The notes under the pieces: generated by a model
Databases searched by the model: none
The model's input: the letters and a program-made list of their open reading frames with translations, nothing else
Told to the model about the DNA's origin: nothing
Translations under genes and position numbers: made by a program
Shown here: one piece after another, positions 22,082 through 33,819 of the stretch
Position numbering within the stretch: position 1 is the stretch's first letter
Layout of the letters: every line of letters begins with the position of its first letter
Assembly (NCBI GenBank): GCA_963853835.1
Contig: OY970823.1
Location: forward strand, 68,106,779 to 68,170,778
Reading direction: 5' to 3'
DNA: 64,000 nt
Source: Calendula officinalis
Taxonomy: Eukaryota > Streptophyta > Magnoliopsida > Asterales > Asteraceae

Positions 22082-23389
22082 ATGGTGAACACTCGTCGAA
22101 GTGGGAAAGCCCCGGAAAACCGGGAGGAAGAGATGCATCATGTCGAGAGGGTTGAACAAGAAAGTCAACCGTCGATGCATCGAGTGGATGAGTCGGAGGT
22201 TGGAGCTAATAGGACTCCGGTAACCATGGCGGATCTCCAAACTTTTATTGATCAAATCAAAGGGACGGTGGCCGATGAGGTGCACCGCATTATTGGAAAC
22301 CGTGAGAGGTCAGGAGAGGATCGCGAATCCGAGGCCAAGTCGGACGAGAGAACCGGTGGTGGTGGCACCCGAGTGGAGAAATCCTCCACGGGTGGTTGTA
22401 GTGATGCTAGGGCACGGCCCGATGGAAAAGATGGTTGTTCTTTTAAGACTTTCATGGCTTGTAAGCCAAATGTATATACGGGTAGTTCGGACCCGAAGGT
22501 GACTATGAGGTGGATCCGAGAGACCGAGCGGGTCATCGGAAGTAGCAAGTGCAAGAAAGCCGATATGGTGACGTACACGTCACAATTGCTAAAAGAGGAT
22601 GCTATGGTTTGGTGGGACATAGTCTATGAGACCCTCGGAAAAGAGGTGATAGAGAGAATGTCGTGGGAGGAGTTTACCACAAGATTGAGAAAGAAGTTTT
22701 GCCCCGAAAGGGATTTGGAGAAGATGCATGAGAAGTTTGTGACCCTGAAGAAGGGCGATATGACGGTCGAGGAGTACTCGAGGGAATTCACGGGATTACT
22801 CCCATTTGTTGCTAGGACCTACTCCGAGGAGAGGTCGAGAGTGGTTAGGTATGCTAGTGGGCTACCTTGGGATTATCAATTGGAGGTGAAGAGGGTGGTC
22901 ACGCTAGATGAGGCCATTAGTGCCGCCCGAGGTGTGGAAGAGGTGAACGAGGCAAGGGTTGCCGAGAGGGCCTATGTGGGCGAGAAGAAGAAAGCCGAGA
23001 GTGGCTCGAGTAGTTTCAAGAAAGGGAAGTTCACGTCGAACTTCTCTAGGCAAGGAAGTGTGGCCTCGTGCAAGAGGTGTGGGAAGAATCATACCGGCGA
23101 ATGCCGTGGGGAACCGAAGATTTGCCATGATTGTGGCAAGACGGGGCATTTAGCCCGGGATTGTAGATCCAAACCGGCGGCCGAGGTTGAGTGTTACTCA
23201 TGCCACGAAAAAGGGCATTATAGTCACGTGTGCCCGAAGAAGAAAACCGAATCACTTGTGTCCACATCGCAAAAGAAGGTGGAACCGGTGAAAGTGAAGG
23301 GACGATCCTTCCAACTCACCCGAGAGGAAGCAAAGGAGGCACACGATGGGGTGTCAGGTACTTTATCCGTTAACTTCTTGTCAACTTAA
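22082..23389 (+). CDS. Element B gag protein
   Basis: A 435-residue open frame starting MVNTRRSGKAPE. It parallels the gag of element A: a gag domain with FKTFMACKPNVYTGSSDPKV (about 121-140) and FCPERDLEKM, then zinc knuckles CHDCGKTGHLARDC (about 350) and CYSCHEKGHYSHVC (about 373). It ends in SFQLTREEAKEAHDGVSGT, the point where element A continues into protease. Gag binds element RNA and forms virus-like particles. The frame is uninterrupted although protease sequence directly after it has decayed. Confidence 0.88.
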   Translation: MVNTRRSGKAPENREEEMHHVERVEQESQPSMHRVDESEVGANRTPVTMADLQTFIDQIKGTVADEVHRIIGNRERSGEDRESEAKSDERTGGGGTRVEKSSTGGCSDARARPDGKDGCSFKTFMACKPNVYTGSSDPKVTMRWIRETERVIGSSKCKKADMVTYTSQLLKEDAMVWWDIVYETLGKEVIERMSWEEFTTRLRKKFCPERDLEKMHEKFVTLKKGDMTVEEYSREFTGLLPFVARTYSEERSRVVRYASGLPWDYQLEVKRVVTLDEAISAARGVEEVNEARVAERAYVGEKKKAESGSSSFKKGKFTSNFSRQGSVASCKRCGKNHTGECRGEPKICHDCGKTGHLARDCRSKPAAEVECYSCHEKGHYSHVCPKKKTESLVSTSQKKVEPVKVKGRSFQLTREEAKEAHDGVSGTLSVNFLST

Positions 23390-26249
23390 ATGTATTGTAG
23401 AATCGAGTCCTACTTAATTGTTTGTGTCTCATGAGTCTGGTAGAAAGATAGATTGGGCCGATCGAATGGTTAGATGAAAAACGTGAAAACGAAGGTAAAT
23501 GGGAAAACCTAAATGGTAGAACGTGTTATTAGAATTGGGAGTTTGAAATAAATGGGAAAAAGTTAAAGGCAATTTATTACCCGTGGGAGTAAAGGAAACT
23601 TGACGTGGTTATCGGTGTGGATTGGTTGGGCATGTACCGAGCCAAGATATTATGTGATCATAGCTTAACGGTTGGATTGCCGCGTGAATCAGTGATCATA
23701 GAAATTTAAGATAAGTTGTATGATGTGAATATTCATTGGAGAATAATCTTTCTGATTGTTTATGTATATGAAAATTTAGATTTTTGAAAAGAATTTTGGA
23801 CCGTAGTGTCGTATGTGGTAAGAAAATAAAGGTCGATGTTAATAAGTAGTATAAAAGGGCGGACCGCGAGGTCGGTGAATATCGGTATCAAGCGAATGAT
23901 AATATAATGAAGTACTAAGTCTCGGTATGAAATTGTTGTTTGGGTGAGAATTATGGAAATAGAAACCTTGAAAATGGAACTTGGATATTCGGCGAGAACC
24001 CGGATGAGTAATGTAATATTACTATACGTGAATGGTAAAGGAAAGAATGACTAAGATAGGATGATACCTTAGAATTTATAAATGGAAAATATGTGGAAAA
24101 GAATAAGTGTCGGGAATGACGAATTTTGATCGTTGAAAACGGTTAAGTAAAGGTTAGCACATAGCCATAGCAAGTCTCGTGACGGGGCTGATGGATTCAA
24201 CATTAAGGGTAAAAAAGGACGATTATTGCTAAAGTGTCATGATAATGGTATGAAAATATGTGACATAGTGTAGTGTAAGACTACGATTGGGAAAAGAATA
24301 TTCCTAAGTTCCACGATGTGAAAAGGTAGAACATCGAGTCTTGGGCCATTGGTTGCTACGTCATGGGTTGCAAGTGTGGGCCGGAGTCGAATGTTCGACT
24401 CAAGGATGATTGATTTAGCCGGTGAATTATGACTAATGGAATGTAGTGGTAACTACTTCGGCGGTGTCAAAAGACTCGAAAATTGTTAAGGAAACGAACC
24501 GGTTATGGGCGGTTAATGTGTAAGTGGAACGATAGATAACAATTAGAGAATGTTATTAGTTACCCGCGGGGTAAAATGCATGTGCATTAAGTGATGGCCT
24601 TGGAGGGCATATAATAATGAAAGGATAATATTATATGAAATGTGCTAAGTAGTATGTCCAATGGGAGACATATAAATAGGAAAGGAAACGATAATGCGAT
24701 TTTGTGGGAGAGATGCTAGAATGCATGATGAATGATGTGATGATCGAATAGGTAAGATAGTAGCAAGGCTACACGATGCGAAAAGATGGATGTCATATGA
24801 CATTGGTGTGACATATACATATGTTTGTATATGTGCATAATGATGATGATTATATGCTATTGGTGTGACATATACATATGTTTGTATGTGTGCATGATGA
24901 TGATGTTTAGATGGTATTGGTGTGGCATATGCATATGTTTGTATATGTGCACGATTGAGATGAATGAACGGCATATGTGTGCACGGTAGAGATGCCTAGA
25001 TGGAACTAGCAGGATAAATATGTATACTCATGTATATAGGTGCTCTTGAACGAGTATAGCGAATGTAGAACCATGTGGTTAATGATGTATTACTATTAGG
25101 ACCGGTAAATGAGGACCTGGTTTGAAATGCGGGTTGCATTTAGGTCATGTAAGTGTAGGGGATGCCTACGATTTATAGAATAGGAGGAAAGAGAAACTCC
25201 TAGTGAGCAAATTATCATTCGATAACCAAAGTATGGTAAACTTGTATGAAGTGGTGGAATTTGTTGCAATACAAATTCCGGTAACTGAGAATAAGAGTTG
25301 TGGAATTGATTGATGTGACGCAAAGATGGTTGAAAGAAAACTAAGTGATGGTTTGAGTGACCAAATGTTGGTCAAGAATCGGTAAAGGTCGATGTGACCA
25401 TATGTGAATGCACGACTCTCGGATAATTGGGGAGAAAATGAAAGTGTGGAAAAACGGGGACAATTATTAAGGGAACGATAACGAGTAGAACCGGAAGTGA
25501 TAAATTAGTGATGGTACCCCGTGAGTATGAAATTGGTTAGTTGAAAGAGTGTGGTTGACTTCACGTAAAAGTCAAGGGTGACCAACTGGTGATTGGTTGA
25601 CTTAGCCAAGGATGGGCTTTGACTCTCGTTATGAACGGATTGTATGTATGTGAAAGGATTAATGGAATAGTTGAAATAGTTGTAGTCAGGTTATACGACT
25701 TTGACCCGTTTGGGTGTTGTCAAGATGGAATTTGGGAATCGAGTATATGATTGTAGATGGATCATAAATTAAAGGTCAACTGTAAAGGAAAGGAGGATTT
25801 ATGGGATCCTTAACGAGAAGGGAAAATGTTAAAGTATAGTTGACTTTGTGCTTAAGTCAAAGGATAGATGATGTGGGGATATACCAATGTCGGGATATAT
25901 CGGTTGGGTCAAAGCTAGAGTTTAACATTCGTTTAAATCTACTAGTTAATGGTATGATTGTGTCATACCATTGTTATGAGAATGAAAAGATCGGTCGAGA
26001 GAATGTCGGTGTTTTGGTCAAATTGTGAAATTTTGACCCGTTTGAGTATTATGAGTTTAAAAATTTAGGTCTTGAACGTTTGGACTTAACGGAGTTAAGT
26101 GAACGTTTGGATATGTAATGTTAACGGAACGGGAATGAGGAAAGTCTGATGGTAATGACCACAAGGGAATGAGAGCGGAATGCTCGGTTGTATGTGGGTT
26201 GAAATTCTTAGCGATTCCGAGGACGGAATCCTTTTAAGGGAAAGATAGT
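23390..26249 (+). pseudogene. Decayed pol region of element B
   Basis: At 23540-23650 the sequence still aligns with the element A protease region (AAATGGGAAAAAGTTAAAGG, then GGATTGGTTGGGC), but stops and indels break every frame. I could not trace reverse transcriptase, RNase H or integrase through 23700-26150. The last part (TTCCGAGGACGGAATC at about 26214) again matches the 3' end of element A. The stretch includes a tandem array at about 24805-24960. Confidence 0.7.
24805..24960 (+). repeat. Tandem array, about three units of 60-70 bp
   Basis: Each unit contains TTGGTGTGACATATACATAT followed by GTTTGTATRTGTGCA and GATGATGAT. The ATATGTTTGTA core resembles repeats in the LTR of the same element. 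Confidence 0.8.
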
Positions 26250-27949
26250 TGTAACGCCCCAAATTTGTAAATAAATAAATTGTACAAAAATATGATAAAT
26301 AAGGATAAATCGTTTAAAGAACGTAGGAATTGGTGTCGTGTTGTTTGGACACCGTATGAGAAAGTTATGGGCGAAACCGGGTCGAAACAACAACCGAAAA
26401 GTGCAGCCCTGCTGCACTAGAAGTTCACGCCGCGAAGTGAGGATCGCGATCGGGAACTCCGATCAGGGATCTGGGCCATTGGTCGTGATGTAGTTCACGA
26501 CGACTTAGCGATCGCGAACCATGAAGAACGCAAACTTAGCGACGCGAACTATTGTTCGCGTCGTGAACTCGTGTCGTGCAGCATTAAAATCGGGTTGGAG
26601 CTCATTTGATGAAATAGAAAACCCTAGTTCTTCCCTTTGGTGATTTTGGAGCTCAAGTGCAGATTTTGGTTGATATCTTCTCAAATCTTTGATAGATTTC
26701 ACTCCTAGTTGAAGATTAAAGGTATATCTTCACTCCGTGATCTTCGTAGCTTAAGATCTATGTATTTTGATGTATGGGTTTGAAACCCTAGTCCTTGGGG
26801 TTATGGGTTATGGTGATATAAGTGATGTATACACCTAATAGATGGTATATTATCAAAGGAAACAAGTGTATGATTATGATTTGTAAGAATCTTAAGGGTT
26901 GGTTAAACCTAGGATTTGGTAAATCACCATAATTGGGGGAAATGAGTTAATAAGTGTTATCTAGAGATAGATGGACACATTGGTAGTAGAATGTGATGTT
27001 GATAATCTTGTGATTATTGTATTAGGCATTTGGTGAGGTCTTGGAAGGTTGACCGAATTGTGAAGCAAGAAAACTGACGTAAAGAATACGGTTGGAGCAC
27101 TTTATTGCTAAGGTGAGTACGTGTGGACTTTACTGAGTACATATCTATATGAAGTATTTGATTACCTATGATCGGTCTATATAATGTTTGTCTAGACTTA
27201 TTATGTGTTGAGTTAGTATATATTATTGATAATATCTAAATAACTTGTTTGATGATTGATGTGATAGCCAAAGGCTTTGACTGGCATAACTGATAGAGTT
27301 ATGATTAGAGATAGATGGTGGTGACGCGAGGGAGACCCCGGTCACTGAGACGAGTGTACATATGTTTGTACACTAAGCACACGGGTGCTTCTAGTTCGCA
27401 TATGTTTGCGTACTAGGTGATCTAGGAAGCTAATGCATATATGTTTATGTGTTGGGTTCGCTTGTGTTCTAATACATATATGTTTATGTATTAGATATGA
27501 CTGTGTTCTAGTGCATATATGTTTATGTACTAGATATGTATGCTAGGGAAGCAGGACTGATAGAGTCACCATAGAGTGACTGAGATGTGTTGGTAAAATA
27601 TAAATATGTATTTATATACGATGTGATACTTTATATTATTGGGGTCTAAAACCATGTAGCTCACGAGACATTTTTGTGTCTCACGTACTCCTTGTTTGTT
27701 TGCTATGTACTCAGGTTCTGGACCGAGGATTTAGGTGCGCATGGATTGAGATATGCGGGGCCTAGAGTAGAAGATCATTAGAGTGGATTTGTGCTTAACC
27801 TTGGTTTTGATATATTTTGTAACACCAAACCTCATACTCTGATTTTCATATTAAAGGTTTTTGTAAATCCGTGTTTTGGAACTGGTCTTCTATTTATGAA
27901 AATGTTTTTATTTGGGCAAATGTTTTGTATTAAAAATTGAGGTGTTACA
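26250..27949 (+). repeat. 3' LTR of element B (1700 bp)
   Basis: It begins TGTAACGCCCC and ends GGTGTTACA. At 27255-27267 it keeps the uninterrupted sequence GATTGATGTGATAGCC, the empty site for element A. It is followed by GTATA and then DHQS intron sequence. Confidence 0.93.
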
Positions 27950-28614
27950 GTATATATCTAGAAGCTTCATTTACATTTTCAAGGTATACAATCATAAATA
28001 AACATTTTATATTGGAATAACAGGACACATTGATGAAAGTATTTGATAAAGCCATTGAATCTCAGTTAGATAGACGTTGTACTTTTGTGGCTCTTGGTGG
28101 CGGTGTAATTGGTGACATGTGTGGTTACGCAGCTGCTTCTTTCCTTCGCGGTGTTAATTTTATTCAAATTCCTACAACTGTTATGGCACAGGTAATTTGG
28201 CCCGTATAAAAAATGTAACTTGATTTGATGACCCGTTCATGATAAATGGGTAAAAAGGTTGCCACCTTTACATTGGAGCTGTAATTGGTATTGTAGGTGG
28301 ATTCTTCTGTTGGGGGCAAAACCGGAATTAACCATAAACTAGGAAAAAATATGATTGGTGCATTTTACCAGCCACAATGTGTGGTTATAGATACAGACAC
28401 ATTGAACACGTTACCTGATAGAGAATTTGCATCCGGGCTTGCTGAGGTCATCAAGTATGGGCTTATTAGAGATGCTCCGTTTTTCGAGTGGCAAGAAAAA
28501 AACATGCAAGCACTAATCAATAGGTAATACAAGTTTTTATCTTATCAAACATCATTTAACTTTAGAGCATAAGTGGTGGTCTCAAAATAAGCGCCATAAC
28601 AAACTACTTTTATA

Positions 28615-28955
28615 CTTCCTCCGTTCAAAATAAGTGAATCAATTTTTAGTTTACGTTTTTTATGCAAAATAAGGTAACAAGAAATTAATGAAATTAAATG
28701 AGGTAATTAGAATAGATGAGCCCCATACTTTTTACTATTTTGTTGCTTTTTTCAAATGGTGAAAAAATCAATATAGGAAAATGACAAAAATTAATGAGGC
28801 CACACACCTTTAATGATGTTTAAAGAAGAATAAATAAAGGTAAATGAGTAATTTTAAATATAAAAATTATCAAATAAAATAAATTATTAAAGTTATTCAT
28901 TTATTTTGAAACACCCTAAAAAAGAAAGTGATTCACTTATTTTGAAACATATAGT
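28615..28955. mobile_element. Stowaway-like MITE in DHQS-pseudogene intron 4
   Basis: The left end CTTCCTCCGTTCAAAATAAG and a right end with TTCACTTATTTTGAAAC, plus the shared interior, match the Stowaway family of this window. The intact gene has no insertion here. Confidence 0.6.
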
Positions 28956-28959
28956 ATAA

Positions 28960-30060
28960 ATTAAATAAATAAAATAAAATACGATGTGAAATTTAAAATT
29001 TTATAAAAAACCCCTGAAAGAATACGATTTTTTAATCATTACGTCTATATATTTTCTATGCATTTCTTCCCTTTGAATGTTGATCAACTCGGTATCCTCT
29101 TCCGAAAACCTCGCGAGGCTAGTGAAGAGAATTATTATTATGTGATATTTTTCCTTGGCAATCTGGTATGCCGATTGAGTCTAAACTCATTATGTAAAGC
29201 ATCGCCAAAATCGGCCGAGTTACATTTCCTATGGACTATTTTTCGCCTTACGAGGTTTGCTGGCGGGACGTGTTTTTGAATAATTAATCTCCATGTAGTT
29301 CTACATATACGATGAGATCAACGACGCTTCCCCACTTTGGATGTTTTCTCAAGTTTGCCAAGCGTCGTCTTGAGTAAACCTTTTTTTGTAGTTGATTCCT
29401 CTTGATACGGTTGCCTAACACACAAGCTAAGCCCACAGATCAAGCTCATTTTTCCGCTCAAATGTTTGTAAGTAGCTTGAACTTAACGTGGCCTACTTCC
29501 CGGTCAACATGTCCTTGTGGACAACTTATGTTGAACTCATTAACAATCTTGTACCAAAATGACTCGTCCAATAGGTCATGGCTATCCTCGGAAATGCTAA
29601 CATAGCACTCAGGTAATATATATATAGCTTACTCATCTGGCGTCCAGCGATTGAGAAGCCACATTTGATGTGAACACTAAATTCTCAAATGACTGGTTAC
29701 CAAATGCAAATTTAGTTTTATTTGCAACGGTTTTTATGGATATAGAAAAGAACGAAATGAAAAGTTTTGATTAATTTATGTTTTTACTTAATTAGATGCT
29801 AAGAAAAACTTCTTATGGGTTGATACTGAAAAGTTTTGACAAAAAGTATTCTCAACGGCCGCTCTAGATCTAAACCCTCTCTCTCTATACAGGGATGAAT
29901 GGAAGGGAAGTTTATCGATCTGGGGCTTAGAATATATATATAATTTTCCTTATGAATCTCACACATTCGTGCTTTAATCAAGACCAAGGCATGCTACCGG
30001 TCGCTCTTACAAAAAGAGAGTAAACAATTTTAATTTTTTAAAGCTAATTTTTTAAAGCTC
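28960..30060. other. Unidentified insert in the DHQS-pseudogene intron
   Basis: About 1.1 kb is absent from intron 4 of the intact gene. On the minus strand, around 29614-29420, a frame reads SISEDSHDLLDESFWYKIVN, which faintly resembles the SANT-like region of Harbinger ORF1 proteins, then breaks. No element ends could be fixed. It may be a decayed transposon or a captured gene fragment. Confidence 0.3.
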
Positions 30061-30297
30061 TTACCGGATGCTTTTGCATATGCTATAAAACGTTCCTGTG
30101 AAAACAAGGCTGAAGTTGTATCTCAAGATGAAAAGGAAAGTGGACTAAGGGCCACATTACACCTCGGTTCGGTCATGTGAGTTTTTTTATTGACAATTTT
30201 TCTCATTCTTGACTTTTTGGTTAAACCAGTTATGGTTATGGACGTTAATTGGCTTCATGGAGAAGCAGTTGCAGCTGGCACGGTATTGCATCTTTTC

Positions 30298-30865
30298 CTG
30301 TGGCATGTTCGTGGGGTGCCATGGAACAGGGCCTCATCTTTTAATAGGGCCCAAACTTCTTGTACATTAGGCCCAGATTTTAAACTTATAGTGTAACCCA
30401 TTAACAATCAATCATTACGTTAGGCCAACATAGGCCCAAGTGTCCATCAGACCCAAATGTTGAATCGATCATTACGTTATTTGCAAATATTTTAATCTAA
30501 CTTCATTAGAATAACACAAGCCAATCTCTAGACATAATTCTGGCTTAAAAGAACACTTGATTCTATGTTGCAATCTTGATTATACTTTATAATTTGTATA
30601 AATTGCGCAAAATGATGATCTGATTTTCCTCAAGAACATACTAAAAGGAATTCGCAAATGAGGTTTTTTTTGTTATAATATTTTGATTCTTTTCTACTAA
30701 AGTTTTACCAAATGAAGAAGAATGTGATAGAGATTGACTTTTTTATTCTAAGGAACTTGATAAAACATCTTTTAGGGCCTTTTTCTATACTGAGATACAA
30801 AACGAAGAAATTTAGATTGAACAGGGCCTTCAAATTTTCGGGATCGGTCCCGCGGGTTGTCCACA
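30298..30865. other. Unidentified insert in DHQS-pseudogene intron 6
   Basis: Not present in the 66-bp intron 6 of the intact gene. It carries GGGCC-containing motifs near both sides (AACAGGGCCTCATC at about 30324 and ACAGGGCCTTCAAATT at about 30820). It has no coding capacity that I can support. Confidence 0.35.
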
Positions 30866-31237
30866 AACATCTTTTTGTTTGTTTTTTATTTTTAATTTTA
30901 TTGATTTCAGGTGATGGCGGTTGACATGTCATACCGTCTTGGTTGGATTGATGAATCGGTTGTAGAACGTTACTCCTCCTGAGATGATGACTGTAGACAT
31001 GTTCAAATCTGTCATGGCTGTAAGTCAAACATACCCCGTTTGACCGGTTTTTTGTTATTTAAGTTGAAATCTTTCTTGTTTGTAATAATTGAATTGTTGG
31101 TGCAGGTTGATAAAAAGGTGGCAGATGGATTACTAAGACTAATCCTCTTAAAAGGTCCATTAGGAAGCTGTGTATTTACAGGAGACTATGACAGAAATGC
31201 CCTTGATCAAACCCTACATGCATTTTGCAAGTCCTGA

Positions 31238-33264
31238 GTAGTTATAGTTTTTTTTTTTTTTTTTGTGTAAGATTTTCATAAATACCATATTATGGTATAG
31301 TTTATGTATCGTAAAATGGTTCTTAGTTGTCTGTTTTCTTGTATTTCATAATAATTCCCCCTTTTGGTTCAAGATGAATATTCAATTTTTCTTGAAATTG
31401 CTGCAAACTCTGTTTTTTCGCTTTCGGAAATTATAACCCCAAAACGGTTAGGTTTGAATGAAGATCAAGAAGTTTAAAAATTAATAAGTTTCTATTGTAT
31501 ATATTCTTTCTAGAATAATTTAAAGTTTAGTTTCTAATCAAATTATTTAGCCAGTCAAAGTTGATTGTCCAAGAAAAAGTGAACATTGGGCTTATGAAGT
31601 ATAAAGTTTCGTATCATTTTCGGTGCCTGGAAATTTATGCCTAGAAAAAGTGAACATGTACGTGTAGCGACACAATAGAAAGTGTCAACATATACAAGTT
31701 TTTAGCTAATATATTTTGAAAAGTGTGGGTAAATTTTCATAAATTTTTGGTTTATTGTGACCTGTTCTATGAAAAGTTTTTTTTTCACAAAAGGTCCAAA
31801 GTCTATTTTCTTATTCTCCTCCTGTCTTTATATATAGATCTTTACCTAGATGATATTTTTTTAACGTCACCTAATCTACTCATATTTATCTACAATGTGA
31901 TTTGAATCTATTACCTGTAAGTCATAGATAACATCTTACATCTAATTATATCAATACAACTAGACTACAAACTTTGCAGTACCTAGATGACATTTAAACA
32001 CACTTTTTCAGGTGCGATCGACAGAATTTTCTACTTTTAGAGACACTTTATAAGCTTTAAAAATTTAACAGTGTTCGGACTTATAAGCTTAAGCATATGG
32101 ATAACTATATATGTAATTAACTATAATTTCTTACCAATTTAGGGCGTGTAGCCTAGTGTATAAGGTGTTGGTAAGTGTTTTGATTAGATATAACAGGGTA
32201 CCCGCGCAATGCGACGGCGGGTACCCTATAACTACATTTTGCGATAACGATAGTGATTGTACAATGGTGGCAGTAGTGATGGTTTTTTTTAGCAGTCGTG
32301 AAATTGGTGGTTTTTTGCGATAACCCATAAACTGCGTTTTAATATTTTGGGTGTCTTAAGTGTTTAAGACATTTCCCAAAGTAAAAAGGGGAAATTAAGA
32401 CCTTCCATTAGTAGTAGGTCTAAATGTTTTATTATTAATAAAGATATGATCATGAGTTCAAATCTCATTGTGGAAAATATGATGTACATGAGTAATTTAA
32501 AAGAGATATGTGTTATAAAATTTCTTCTGGTATTAAAGAAAAAACTTAAATTAATTAACTGGAATCCGTTTTGAATGATGAAAGAATCAACATGATTTTG
32601 AGTATTTGATTGGGGAGAAGAGAACATGAAGCTTCTTTTAATAATTAGCATGTGAATCTTTTTAATTAAACGAGATTAGTTGTTAGTGATCCCACAAATA
32701 ATTTTATTAAAGAAATCCAAAGCCAACACATAATGCGACATGCATGTGCTTCTAACCACCATCAACATACTAATCACAATTTCCCCTCTCTCCAACAAAG
32801 TCAAAACTTCTGATTTTTCAATATCAAATTTATTATTTTCTAAATTTACTAACGCTTTTCGTTTTAAGATATCTTTAAAGAATGTGACCGAAAAAGGGTC
32901 TTTAGTTTGTTTATTAAGTTTTTAAAAAAATCAGATTTAAAATATTGTGATTTAGCTAATTCAGATATGGTTATAAAAAAATTATTCATACCATATGTCG
33001 AATTAAATATAATATAAAAGGTATGAACGATTTAATATTTAAGCTTATTTTCTATTATTTTTGAAAGAAAGAAGTTGTTTTAGATATCATGACATATCGA
33101 TACCAACTGGGCAACTGGTTAGTTCGAGGAATTCATTTTCATATAAACGACCATGTGACAAGTGTTTACAACCATTTTCTGCAAAATCTTAACAGAAAGT
33201 ATACCAATTTTAGCTTACACTTTTGCATAAAACAATTTAACCGTATATACTCGCATGTTCGTAT
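31238..33264. other. Intergenic with SINE-like pieces and a hairpin
   Basis: No gene was recognised. SINE-like pieces lie at about 31870-31975 (minus; GATTTGAATC is the reversed B-box region), at 32148 (GTAGCCTAGTG head) and at about 32390-32540 (ATCATGAGTTCAAATCTC). A perfect-arm hairpin lies at 32196-32226. Confidence 0.4.
32196..32226. repeat. GC-rich hairpin
   Basis: The arms GGGTACCCGC and GCGGGTACCC flank a loop of about 11 bases in otherwise AT-rich DNA. Such hairpins occur in nonautonomous Helitron-like or SINE-like plant elements. No element ends were fixed. Confidence 0.6.
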
Positions 33265-33550
33265 AATTGGGGCCGTTCTCTGATTTTAAAGTCTGTGATT
33301 TGAGAATACATTTAATCAAGAATAACGATTCTGTCATCGATGGAAGTAGATTTCATTGGAACAAATTGGTCCCCTCAAAAGTCAACACATTCTTGCTTGA
33401 GGACGATATAAAAATTTTCCCTTCCCTTTGGATTAATAGTAAGGGAAAAATATAAATTTAGATGGGATAGATTGGTGTAGTAATCCAAGATCCTTGTATT
33501 TCTTTTTGTAATTTCTTCTTTATCTCCTGGCTATAATTTTTAATTCAATC
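33265..33550 (+). mobile_element. LINE 3'-end relic
   Basis: The translated stretch HWNKLVPSKVNTFLL matches the motif just before the zinc-binding region of plant L1-type reverse transcriptases, as does the parallel WNKLVPRKVNILFWK in the larger LINE at 54775-56097. It breaks after about 60 residues and runs into T-rich 3' sequence. Confidence 0.55.
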
Positions 33551-33819
33551 ATAGTTTAAAAGAAGGTTTTGTTAAGGGGGTGATTTTTACATCACAACTT
33601 TTAATGCATCTACCACAACCTATGCATAATATACTTGTACAATTAGATGTAAGATTTGTACTGTGTGGTATATGAAGTAAAAGTTGTGGTGCAGAAATAA
33701 ATTCCCTTTTGTTAATGATAGGGTAGTGTTCTTGAAAATTAGGAGACGATTTATATATTTTTTTTTGTCTTGTTAGTAACAGCTTAAAGGCTATCATTAT
33801 CATTATCCCTAAAAAAATA

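Larger units (their letters stand above)
12252..27949 (+). mobile_element. Element B: gag-retaining Ty3/gypsy retrotransposon, interrupted by element A
   Basis: This is a Tekay/Del-like gypsy element. Its 5' LTR is split into 12252-12976 and 21149-21831 by element A and lacks its first 262 bp. The primer-binding site is TGGTATCAGAGC at 21835-21846, matching initiator tRNA-Met. The gag frame is 22082-23389, and decayed pol follows to about 26230. A purine-rich tract (AAGGGAAAGATAG) precedes the complete 1700-bp 3' LTR at 26250-27949. The LTR copies differ at only about a dozen sites by eye plus one 30-bp indel, so the insertion is recent. The LTR start (TGTAACGCCCCAAATTTG) is clearly related to that of element A. 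Confidence 0.88.
27950..31237 (+). pseudogene. DHQS pseudogene (exons 3-8, disrupted)
   Basis: Exon 3 (28024-28191, 168 bp), exon 4 (28297-28523, 227 bp) and exon 8 (31106-31237, 132 bp) keep the lengths and splice sites of the intact gene. Exon 5 (about 30064-30178) has lost its acceptor and about 7 bp over the zinc-ligand HTFGH region. Exon 6 (about 30224-30282) has lost its acceptor and gained GTTAA. Exon 7 (30911-31019) has lost 35 bp, shifting the frame. Exons 1-2 are absent: intron-2 sequence (CTAGAAGCTTCATTTAC) follows the 3' LTR of element B directly. Intron 4 is swollen to about 1.5 kb by a Stowaway MITE and unknown sequence. Confidence 0.92.

Noticed and set aside
24805..24960. Possible CRISPR-like array
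   Set aside because: The units are degenerate tandem repeats without constant repeats and unique spacers, in plant nuclear DNA inside a retrotransposon.
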